From: Paramoeba atlantica
Lineage: Eukaryota; Discosea
Length of the DNA: 64,000 nucleotides
Assembly: GCA_977017575.1 (NCBI GenBank)
Contig: CDRNVI010000043.1
Span: 372,001 to 436,000 of the forward strand
Direction: 5' to 3'
The position numbers and the translations under genes were made by a program. Within the stretch, counting starts at the first letter, position 1. Every line of letters begins with the position of its first letter. This document shows, piece after piece, positions 47,037-56,300 of this stretch. The notes under the pieces are model-generated. The model saw only the letters and a list, made by a program, of their open reading frames with translations. It was not told where the DNA came from and made no database searches.

Positions 47037-48869
47037 TCATTTTAGTTTATTAGAATTTAGACCATGCGTAATTTTCTTAGTCCATTTAAGGTGTCGTTTA
47101 GATGCGTCTTTGCAAAATTTCGACTCGGAACGTAAACTGGACGAAAGCAAGACATCCGCATCTTGCAATTTCTCGCGTAATTTTTGAAGCTTTTGAATAT
47201 CCGACTGAATATCTTCCATGTATTTGCGCAATCCTGAAATAGAATTATTCTTCAAACGTTCGCGTACATCAAAATTCTTTACTTTAGACTCAAATTTCTC
47301 AAGCATTGAAAGAATATCTTGTCTCTTTCGCTCTACACTATTTTGCTTGAGTGCTGTTTCGTCCAAGTCGGAAGATAATAGTTGCTGCAGCTTCTGTAAT
47401 CGACCGTTCTCTTCTTCAACGCGTGATGATATAGAGTTGATATGATTCTGAACTTTTTCGCATTTAGCAAGATAATTCCTCTTCTGCTTACGTTCAAACT
47501 TTATCTGATCTAGTAATTTCGAAGTACGGCTCAATGCATCAGATTCTGTAGTCGAACAATCATGTTTCACAGAATTAAAAGTCTTTCTTAGGTATTCGTT
47601 GTTATGCCGACGCTCACGAATTGCGTTTTCTAGATCATGAAGCTTTAATCCAACGAACTCATTCTCTTTTTCAAAGCTTTTACTTGCCTCATCCTTCGCA
47701 CCACTTTCCAGCATTAGTTGTTCGTAAACACGCTTTTCTTCTTTCTCTGCAAGTAAGTATTCAAGCAAAGCTTCTTCACTGACAGCCTGGCGTGACTCTA
47801 CAGTGCGTGCAAGGTTTAAGGCCTCGTCCTTGTGAACTTCATGAAACAAATAAAGCTCCTTCTTTAGCTCTTTAGTATCGCGCTGAAGCAAAGCGATCTC
47901 CAGGTTTAGATCTGTTGTTATGAATCCTGTAACAGGGGTAGCTCGTGCCAAATTCGTCGCGCATAAGACACGGTACACATTCTCCTCGTTTCCTGTAGCG
48001 TTTACTTTTATATGAAGAAATGTGTCAGAACCATAAAGAGAACCTGAAGAATCCGTATTTGTGTAACTCGATTTTAGGTACTTGGTAACGCCGCGCTTCC
48101 GAAAAGGGAGCCGAAGCCGATGACAATATATGGCAGTAAGAAGAGCGAAAACAGAGGAAAGTGATTGTTCGGCTCTATGGTACTTGTAGCTATCTTGTAT
48201 GTTGAGTCCACATAGTGGAGGACGTGCACGCATCCCTAGAATAATTACGTCCATCTTGATATTTCTACGGTCAGGAGTAAACAGTTGACACTCTATCGCA
48301 AAGTCAATGCAGTCCTTTCTTCCACGAGAGTCTGCGGACTCTGTTGTCGAAATTACATGTTCAGTACGTTCACCAATTTCTTTGATGAGCTCATCAGCTA
48401 CTTCGTCGATGTCCATACTTGAACGAACCGTAAGAACTCCTGAAGATGCTCTTCTAAAGTATGGAATCTCGTGGAGCCGTTCGTCACTGGAAGATGGAAT
48501 AATGTAATGCTCGTTTTCCTCCCTATCGTACCCTGTACAGGTCAATTCCAAACGATAATTTTGTCCGTCTAAAACCTTTGAAAAAGCATCTCGCAACAGA
48601 GCACAGAAAGTATTCTTTGTTATCTTTTCTTCATCGCTATGCATGAAAACAACTGCGTTTCTTCCACGGGATAGAGCATGCTCTATACGGGATGTAAAGT
48701 CTCTGAGCTTTGAACTCTGTGCACCACTTGAAACACTGTTAGAAGGGAAAAAAGCCCTCGTGCGTAGCTCATCACGACCTGTGAACGCAACTCCACCCTC
48801 TACTTCCTCCACGAAGAGATCTGCTGCAGACGTGGGGAGATGTTCAATTTGTACATGAGTATGTAACAT
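47037..48869 (-). CDS. Degenerate kinesin-like motor domain with long coiled-coil tail
   Basis: The 610-aa product starts at ATG 48869 (a TTG extension is dropped). Its first 325 residues follow the kinesin motor in order: an RAFFPSN segment (equivalent to F-x-F-D-x-V-F), then RIEHALSRGRNAVVFMHSDE, which fits the position of GYNGTIFAYGQTGSGKT but has EEKIT in place of the P-loop, so ATP binding is not expected. The SSRSHAVFTI region reads CIDFAIECQLF, and DLAGSER reads MDVIILGMRAR. EQSLSSVFALLTAIYCHRLR then LPFRKRGVTKYLKSS match the SLSALGNVI...HIPYRDSKLTRLL end, and VYRVLCATNLARATPV the R-F-A-x-R-A-K end. Residues 335-600 are a coiled coil. Most likely a pseudo-kinesin that retains microtubule or partner binding. 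Confidence 0.68.
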   Translation of the reverse strand: MLHTHVQIEHLPTSAADLFVEEVEGGVAFTGRDELRTRAFFPSNSVSSGAQSSKLRDFTSRIEHALSRGRNAVVFMHSDEEKITKNTFCALLRDAFSKVLDGQNYRLELTCTGYDREENEHYIIPSSSDERLHEIPYFRRASSGVLTVRSSMDIDEVADELIKEIGERTEHVISTTESADSRGRKDCIDFAIECQLFTPDRRNIKMDVIILGMRARPPLCGLNIQDSYKYHRAEQSLSSVFALLTAIYCHRLRLPFRKRGVTKYLKSSYTNTDSSGSLYGSDTFLHIKVNATGNEENVYRVLCATNLARATPVTGFITTDLNLEIALLQRDTKELKKELYLFHEVHKDEALNLARTVESRQAVSEEALLEYLLAEKEEKRVYEQLMLESGAKDEASKSFEKENEFVGLKLHDLENAIRERRHNNEYLRKTFNSVKHDCSTTESDALSRTSKLLDQIKFERKQKRNYLAKCEKVQNHINSISSRVEEENGRLQKLQQLLSSDLDETALKQNSVERKRQDILSMLEKFESKVKNFDVRERLKNNSISGLRKYMEDIQSDIQKLQKLREKLQDADVLLSSSLRSESKFCKDASKRHLKWTKKITHGLNSNKLK

Positions 48870-49196
48870 TAAGGTAGTTAACAAATTCTTTGGTGACTTT
48901 TTGTACTTTTGAAAACTACTGTAGATGTCTTTGGGAAATGTTCTCGCAAACCTACTTCAATAATTAAATACTTGGTCTCTCGCATAAACAATTTTCGGAG
49001 GAACATTAAGCAGTGCAGTAGTTGTGCTACACTGTTGTCAAGCATTCTGGTGAGTCATTTATCTAATTCCGGAGTGTTTGTCCGTATGTCAAGCAGCACG
49101 TAGTTTCTGCCGAAACTCGCTTAGCTAAAGCGTACGAACGCGTACGGTAAAATATTCCTCTATTTTTGTAGCATTACATTCCACAAACGCTTTTCA
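48870..49196. other. Intergenic, no gene seen
   Basis: AT-rich. A short plus-strand frame starts only with TTG. No feature. Confidence 0.4.
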
Positions 49197-49958
49197 TTAT
49201 TTTTTACATTCCCTGATGCACTCATCAATGATCCACGAGGAAACGTTGCCATTGCAATACGTGTCAAGCACAGTTACACCTCTTTTATTTTTTATAAACG
49301 CAACAGAAATTGTGGCATAGCAATCAGTAAGATCATAAGCGGTGGGATTACGAATTATGACCGAATTAGACGCTTCAGGGCGGGTTTTTAGTGTATTCAA
49401 AAAGTTATCGGTACCGATCTCTTCCTTTCTTCGAACACCAAAACAATTACATTGAGCAAACCTTTCCTTTCTCACCCAGTTCAGAGCCTTTCCTGTTTTA
49501 CTGAACGGCAGTCCTGCGCTTTCTTCACTTAGTTCAAGCTCGGGAACACTTGCATTAGCTAACAAACTCGTCAAGGCATCCAAACAGACGGGTAATATGT
49601 TCCCATCGGCGTTTATTACAGTAAGTTCTATATGTAGTAAATAGACTGCTTCTCCATCAGCGACGCTTAGTTTATCTAATTCCAGTGCATCACTGGAGCG
49701 AAGGACATTCTCAAGCCTTAGAGCCAGTGCCGCATGTGAAACGCGAAGCTTATTGGCACTCGTATGCTCTGCAAAGTCGAATGGTGCAAAGACTCGAACG
49801 GTATAGAATCCGTCGTTGGGTCGCTTGGGTAGAGGAGGGCTCAACTGCCCGTAAAGTACGGCGGTGACGACTGTATTGCCTCTCTTTGAGACTGCGTTGC
49901 CGTATGTGCTACTTGGAAAAAGATTTTGTTGAACCTGGACAGGACTATGGCTGCACAT
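49197..49958 (-). CDS. RRP43: Exosome core subunit RRP43/EXOSC8 (RNase PH fold), probably with a missing first exon
   Basis: From ATG 49958 the 253 residues align with the RNase PH fold of EXOSC8/Rrp43: SSTYGNAVSKRGNTVVTAVL, FYTVRVFAPFDF, LELDKLSVADGEAVYLLHIE, then VINADGNILPVCLDALTSLL and VIIRNPTAYDLTDCYATISV. The catalytic residues of bacterial RNase PH are absent, as expected for a structural ring subunit. The usual N-terminal ...RPDGR block is not in this frame. A stop lies just upstream, but splicing a 115-nt segment (donor GTATAG at 50065, acceptor GTGCAG ending 49951) would add MLPFGDSL from ATG 50088 in frame. This is a prediction only. Confidence 0.8.
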   Translation of the reverse strand: MCSHSPVQVQQNLFPSSTYGNAVSKRGNTVVTAVLYGQLSPPLPKRPNDGFYTVRVFAPFDFAEHTSANKLRVSHAALALRLENVLRSSDALELDKLSVADGEAVYLLHIELTVINADGNILPVCLDALTSLLANASVPELELSEESAGLPFSKTGKALNWVRKERFAQCNCFGVRRKEEIGTDNFLNTLKTRPEASNSVIIRNPTAYDLTDCYATISVAFIKNKRGVTVLDTYCNGNVSSWIIDECIRECKK

Positions 49959-50088
49959 TAGCAAGAAACAAATCTAGAAAAAATAATCAGTTAAAAATTC
50001 ATGTAGAATTTGTACGAAACGGGAATATTAAGCCTTGTTTTGGCTTTTACACAATAAGACTATACAGTGAGTCGCCAAATGGAAGCAT
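49951..50088 (-). other. Candidate first exon and intron of RRP43
   Basis: Exon 50066-50088 encodes MLPFGDS plus two bases. The segment 50065 down to 49951 has GT at its start, a TAACTGAT-like branch region, a pyrimidine run (TATTTTTTCTAG and TTTGTTTCTTG) and GCAG at its end. After splicing the junction reads DSL then HSPVQVQQN. No transcript evidence. Confidence 0.3.
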
Positions 50089-50312
50089 AGTTTTACCCGA
50101 GTTTTACCCTGTACAATATTTCGAACGACAAAAAGCGTTCATGTTCGACGCATAATTTATGAATCACGTACGAGTTTCATTATCATTGTTTACATCAGTT
50201 GCGTAGGGCTGTGTTAATGCACGATTGTACAGCACTGTATTGCATTTCAAGATCGTGGATAAATTGTTGTGTGCATTGCCTGGAATGTGGATTTTACACT
50301 AAGGTTGACGAT

Positions 50313-51074
50313 CTATTTTCTTTTTCTTGAAAGCTTCTTGTTTCGTTTGGAGCAACGCCCATGGGCCTTTAATCTTTTTAATCTTGTTAATTCAGATTGC
50401 ACATATTTTTTATTTGAGAAACTGTTCGCTTTGTCTTTGCGATTTGTCTGATACTGTCTTTTACCTCGAAAGCTATTCAACGTGTGACCTGTTGACTCAA
50501 TGTAGTCAGCTTTCATGTTATCTTCTATTAGCTTCGGTCGCGAAACAAAAGTATCAATATCGATCGATTTTGTAGACACAACAACAGTGCCGAATCTTTG
50601 TTCTGAAAGGAACTCATCTCCATCTTCTTGAGGCGCACTTGATGTTTGCTCTCCTGTAGAAATAATTCTCCCGTTGCACACTAGAGCACTGCTACCCACA
50701 AGGAATTTTGAATGCTCTACTTCACCTGAAGGTTGAAAGGTAAAATCGGGTTTAATTGGATGTTGCATCATCTCATTGTACTGCTGTCTTGCTGCTTCAC
50801 GTCTATCTTTCCGCTCTGTGCGGATTTTTTTGGTATGAGACCGACGCTTCTGCATTGATGCGTTCACACGCCTTTCGTTTTTTCGTCTATGAAATCCCGT
50901 AAGAAATTCCTCTCGAGAACTACTATCAAAGCTGATCTCCTTGGGCTGAATTGCATTCTTCTTCGACTTGCGCGTTCCTCGTGTTTCTAAGTATTTCGCA
51001 TTTCTGTCCGAGCGGAATCCTTTGCGCTTTGAATAAACTTTCTCTTCCCGAACGCCGCTTCCTATTTTCACCAT
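50313..51074 (-). CDS. NOL12: NOL12/Rrp17 family nucleolar protein
   Basis: The 253-aa protein starts at the ATG for MVKIGSGVREEKVYSKRKGF (an earlier TTG start is dropped). The conserved core is SREEFLTGFHRRKNERRVNA followed by RRSHTKKIRTERKDRREAAR and QYNEMMQHP, the helical R/K-rich Nop25/Rrp17 domain with the ...YLTGFHKRK motif. The rest is disordered and basic, with a bipartite nuclear signal and a Lys/Arg end (HGRCSKRNKKLSRKRK). The family acts in 5'-end rRNA processing in the nucleolus. Confidence 0.86.
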   Translation of the reverse strand: MVKIGSGVREEKVYSKRKGFRSDRNAKYLETRGTRKSKKNAIQPKEISFDSSSREEFLTGFHRRKNERRVNASMQKRRSHTKKIRTERKDRREAARQQYNEMMQHPIKPDFTFQPSGEVEHSKFLVGSSALVCNGRIISTGEQTSSAPQEDGDEFLSEQRFGTVVVSTKSIDIDTFVSRPKLIEDNMKADYIESTGHTLNSFRGKRQYQTNRKDKANSFSNKKYVQSELTRLKRLKAHGRCSKRNKKLSRKRK

Positions 51075-51459
51075 AGTGCGGATATTACTTTCCTCATAAA
51101 TACCCAAGAAAACCAATCACTCACAAAGAATACATACACGACATAAATAAGGCGCACTTAGCTTTGTGAAAACTGGGTTTGGAAGTAACCTAAATAAATA
51201 TTATCTCAGCTCTAATGTTCTCTAATGTTCAGTATGAGTACCCAAAATAATTCATCACACAAATATAAAAGGAGTGAAATATAAAAGTAGTAACAACATA
51301 AACACTGTTGTAATGAGACAGTATGACTGCACAAAATGGTAAACTGTTATTCTTTGCACAAAAACCGCACTCGTAGTAAATTCCCCCGACAAGGATAACT
51401 ACATTTCAACAATTCCGTGTCTTAAACCAATATACGAAACTGCTATTGTTGTATACGTT
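51075..51459. other. Intergenic, no gene seen
   Basis: AT-rich. The duplicated phrase TCTAATGTTC (about 51211-51230) is the only repeat noticed. Confidence 0.4.
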
Positions 51460-52893
51460 TTATGGCATCTCCTTTCGCGCGCCCCACACAAGCGCCCCGA
51501 CCGCATTGATTGCTGTGGTGCTCGCTGCACGGTGCTCCTTCTTGAACAACAAAGCGTGGAGCAGCGATCGTCCGATTCCTAAGGTTAGAGAAATACGGCT
51601 GGGTAGCTCGACCAGGGGAGGTTGCTGTAGGCACCACACGAGTCGTAGCATATGCCGCAGCTGAACGTTGAGGGAGGCCTCTGAATAGTGTTCCGAGATA
51701 CGATCCACAAGCCGTGTTACGAGGGGAATGTCAAAGACGGGTGCCTCGGTGTGAGAGACGGGTTGTTTCTCCGTCTTCTCGGTGGCCGGGGGTATCTTCT
51801 GGGGCATTTTCACTTCCCCTTCGTAGGCCACCGACAAGAGGGCGTCAAGTATCAGCACGCAACCCTCTACAGAGATGAGGTGAAAGTCTACACGGGCTTT
51901 TTCGTTGAGCTGACGTAGAAGCTCGTCGTCTCGAATGCCTGTGACGTGGATCACGGAGTAGACCCGATGTAGATGAGATGTGTTCGCCAAAGATAAGGTC
52001 TCCTTCAGACGGGAAAGAATGGAACAAAACAGCTCATAGTTTTCATACCCTGTGCAGGCAATGGCATACTCCCACAGAGCAAGGGCACAAATAAATGGAA
52101 ACTCTGGTAGTCTTTTGAGTAGTTGGGGAGTGATAGTGTTCAGATAACAGCGGTCATACTCGCGTGATACCTGGAGCAATCGCAAAGTCTCAGTTAGGGC
52201 TCGGGTTGGTAAATCAGCAAGTGAGCGTTTTTTCAGTTCACACATTAAGATACTCATAGCCCGATTGTCCCATAATGAACAGTCACAAACATTGACAAAT
52301 TGCGTGACAAATGAGGTATAGTCGAGATCATCCATATTTGGTATCAGCTGGGCAAGCTCATAAAGTGGGTCTTCGGAGCGAATAGATATTTCTTTAGATT
52401 GTTTCGGCGTCATTCCAAGCTTTTCTACTTTCGTCTTTGCCTTTAACATTGAAAGATTTTCTACGCTCTTTTCCATATCCGCTTGCAGGGGGGAAGCTTC
52501 AACATTTACCTTCTCACTCAGACGTTCTGGTATCATAGACTGTGCGTCAAGTATGTTATAGATTTCAATCAAACCCTTAATTTCTACAGGATTTTCAGCT
52601 TTCTGAACAAAGCTGTTCAATTGTGAAAGGGCCCGAAATTTTGACTCCTCAGTTTTCTCCCTTAAGTACATTGTCACAAATGAGCGAATCCGTGCGTACT
52701 CACCGTTCAATGATAAAATTCGTGGCAGAGAAATCTTCGCTCGAGCATTTTCCGGAGGAGCCGGTGCATGCACGGAAGACAACACATCTGCTGCGCTGGA
52801 GGTTACTTGCACCATACCTCCAATGCGTTCTCCTCGTTGTGCGGTAGCTGCAGTAGCCGCAATGCGCTTGACATACAGACTTTTACACAACAT
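51460..52893 (-). CDS. Helical-repeat protein, probably mitochondrial
   Basis: From ATG 52893, MLCKSLYVKRIAATAATAQR, the product has about 477 aa. The start is basic and acid-free for over 25 residues, as in a mitochondrial presequence; a longer frame from 53025 is less convincing. The middle consists of amphipathic helix pairs (YTSFVTQFVNVCDCSLWDNR, AMSILMCELKKRSLADLPTR, ALTETLRLLQVSREYDRCYL, ITPQLLKRLPEFPFICALAL), resembling the repeats of FASTK/RAP, PPR-like or HPR organelle RNA-binding proteins. A Pro-rich linker near residue 400 precedes a final helical part. I cannot assign a family and see no RAP domain at the end. Confidence 0.6.
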   Translation of the reverse strand: MLCKSLYVKRIAATAATAQRGERIGGMVQVTSSAADVLSSVHAPAPPENARAKISLPRILSLNGEYARIRSFVTMYLREKTEESKFRALSQLNSFVQKAENPVEIKGLIEIYNILDAQSMIPERLSEKVNVEASPLQADMEKSVENLSMLKAKTKVEKLGMTPKQSKEISIRSEDPLYELAQLIPNMDDLDYTSFVTQFVNVCDCSLWDNRAMSILMCELKKRSLADLPTRALTETLRLLQVSREYDRCYLNTITPQLLKRLPEFPFICALALWEYAIACTGYENYELFCSILSRLKETLSLANTSHLHRVYSVIHVTGIRDDELLRQLNEKARVDFHLISVEGCVLILDALLSVAYEGEVKMPQKIPPATEKTEKQPVSHTEAPVFDIPLVTRLVDRISEHYSEASLNVQLRHMLRLVWCLQQPPLVELPSRISLTLGIGRSLLHALLFKKEHRAASTTAINAVGALVWGARKEMP

Positions 52894-53336
52894 TGCACCC
52901 GACGTGAAAGGCGTAGGAGTAGAATGGTCAAAGCTGTTCTGTTTAACAATTAAATAGAAAAAATTAGACAACAAAGAATATGGCTTGAAATCTCTGTAAA
53001 CATTGTATGGTATTGCTGAGTACATGATATCGCTGTGTACATTGTATGATGTTGCGTTGTATTAGAAGGTATTATCATTTGACTATTAGTATGTGGGAAT
53101 ACAAGTACTTACACAACATGTTAAGTACAAGTAATACTTAAGGACCTACATAACTTCAGTGCTCGAATGCGAATAAGTTTCAAATCGGTGATTTACACTG
53201 CGTATGAATATTATCCATTGGATAGTATAATGCTACAAAAATTCGGGAATGGGATGTAATATGGGGGAACAGTCTACAAAAAAGTTTATTTTTCATTTTA
53301 TGTCATGCAAGGAATTGATATATGTTTACAATGCTA
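52894..53336. other. Intergenic, no gene seen
   Basis: AT-rich gap between the mitochondrial-type gene and the end of DCAF1. Nothing recognised. Confidence 0.4.
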
Positions 53337-56300
53337 TCACGATGCAGTGCTGTAAGCCTGTTCGTCGCCCATATCCAAGCTGCCGATTGAAGAAGACGTT
53401 GTCGACATGTCGCTTTCATCATCACTTGTGGATAAAATCGTACTTATGTATTCATCCTCGTGACTCGACATGTAATCATCTGCATCCGCGAAAAGTCCTT
53501 CGTAGGAGTCTAGAGCACCACTTCCGATATCTGACTCCCACGTTGATGCTTCGGAAGTAGAGTCAGAAAGCTGGGAATCCGAAAAACGAGTATTGCTGGT
53601 ATTTTCAATAGTGCTCTGAGTTCTCGTCGGCCCATAATTCGTATCCACTGCCCCCATTGTGTATCTGTCATATTCATTTGGCTGAAGCATGCTGGGCGCA
53701 GAACCGGCATGCAAGAAAGTAGTAAAAGTACTTTCGTTAGAAGAGTGGTCGATTCTGTCCAATTCATCCATGTGAGAACCCCCAGTATTCCATACAATAG
53801 CCCCTATACTGGACGCGTCCCGGCCCGCGATTGATACAACCCCTATAATTCTTGAGCGCTCGTTATGATAATCCAAAATGACGTTTTCATGCGCATAGGT
53901 CTTTGAGTTGTAAGCACTTAATTGCAAGGAACTGTATGCGAGCAGAACACTAGAGTCAGGGCTCATTAGCGTTTCACACCTACTAAAGGCGGGGACAGTT
54001 TGTAATAATGATCCTGTCCTTAGATCCCAGATTCCAGTATCAACTATAACATGACTGCCGTTACGGTGAAATAGGCAAGAGCCCTCGTCTATTCGGTCAA
54101 AGAGATGCACTGGTGGTTTTCGTGCACTTCGTCGAGTATCCCATAGAGTTCCGCCGCAGAGTAGTAACTGGTCGTTCATGCTTAGACACGATTCTCTAAC
54201 TTCCTCTAACTTCCACACGGAAGAGTATGTCGGATCTTTCATTTGGCACACTGGAAACGAAGAATAGGTAGATATGATATTTTCTTGCTCAAAATCTACT
54301 AGAGCGTAGGTCGGTGGCGCATTTTCCCATCGGCTCGAACTGTATTTCGTTACTAAAAGAAGGGCATCTTGAACATTGCCAAATTGAGGTTGCCATGAGG
54401 ATCCTATAGTAAATTGGTTCGTTGCTTCGAATGGATATCGTTTAACTATAACCGCTTCACTGACTGCAAAAGAAGTTATGGGAAGCCTACAGTGAGTCTG
54501 AATTTCATCTACTGTATGATTAGTTCTTGCTGTTGTCCTCTCCGACGCGGAAAAATCAAATGTGGAAGATTGTGCATTAATTAAATCTCTAACAACAGTA
54601 TCAGCTGTATAGGAACGACCCTCTTCATAGGTTTCAACAATTTCTAGTAGAAGATCACGTCCGTATGCAACTACGCTGCCAGAGGAAGTGCCAATAAAAG
54701 TGGTGTGATTATTGCTGCTCCTTAATACGTGTGCAACATCGGATTCCCAGTTTGCGAAAGCTAGCGAAATAGCTTTTACCTCTGAATATTGAAAGATGTT
54801 ATGATATGTACTGGTCTTATTAAGTTTAGAGTCCGAAATGTACCGTGGTTGCATTGTACATGTTGTTGCTCTTGAGGTGCCGTGCATGCTTCGGTCCATC
54901 TGCATATGATATGGTACTTTGTCAATGTTAGATAAATTAGAATCGAAACTTCTAGCATCGAAATGTTCACGAGTTTCAATCAATGGGAAAGTGGATGAAT
55001 GCGCACACAAATTTAGTTCCTGGCGCAGCGTTTGAGCGGTCTGCAATAAACCGCTGTCAGTTAAGATCTTGTCAAGTAATGCCAACTGTCTATTGTTACC
55101 AATATTTCTAGCTTCCGTAGTGCTCCCTAATTCGTTCCGACGTGTCCGAAATTTCTTTTTTAATAGAGTGCTCTCGAGCGGTATAGGACGGGGAATGAAG
55201 TGTTCGTATCGTTGTAACGCTTTCTTACAGTTTAAAAAAATCAAATTTCGAGTGTACGGCTGAAGCAATTCGTGCAATGCAGTGAGAGTTCCCAACCTCA
55301 AAAGTACATCTCGAATTTCATTAATTTCAATGAGTTCCATAACAAGTGCTGTAATTCCAATGAGCAGTTGACTTTCCCAGGAGTCTGTGATCCAGGAAAA
55401 GCCTTCCTGTTTGGAGACAAGAGATTTTATGCGAGTAAAAGAATCCACGACTTTAGCCACAGCATTTACTCCTGCTGCGTAGCGAAAAATATCAAAGATA
55501 TTTTTGGTATCAAGTGAGATATTTTCTCTGGATAACGAAGTCGAACTCGGAAATCGCTTTCGAGACTTCTCTTTCGGGGAACTTTGGTTTACGTTCCTGC
55601 TACATGATCCACGAATCAATAAAGACAGAAACCTAAAAATCAACCCTGTCACATGAAAATAATACATTCCCTGAGTCTTGTCTTGCTTCTCTAAAGGAAA
55701 GTCCGGAAGTTTTGATATTATTTCAGATAGCGCATATACCTTCAGCGCCGAACGACCAACTCGGTAGGGCGTCAATCCTAGAGCAGAACGCATGGCAGGA
55801 AACCAAGCCATCCATCTTAAACATGAAAAAATGGTGATCTCTGTCGACTTTCGCTGGCGATTTCGCGCGGAGGATATGTACTGTAGCATTTTGATATGGA
55901 TATCAGCTCTCTTCAATTCGCGAATTAGGTCGGAGCGCACGTTCATCAAAGTCAAGTCCAACGTGGCCCGTTCTTCGGCAGTCCCACTAAGAACACACAA
56001 CGCACTCTTACTTTTCAGCAATGGTAACCAGCGTTTTCGAGGTATGTGTGTGTTTGCTTTTTTAAGCACACCCTTACAAGAGAGCAATAATTGTGCCACC
56101 ACCATATTTTCGATGCACTCAACAAACATTAACATGCTATCGTGATCGGTATCATCATTCGGTACGGCGCTCATACAGTGGCTAATGGATTGAACGAGTT
56201 GAGCACATCCAGGATCCGTAGGCCACTGCTTTGAATCGATCGTGTCCTTGAACAAATTTGATTCAAAAAGACTCGTTACTTCATAGCATTCGAATTCTTG

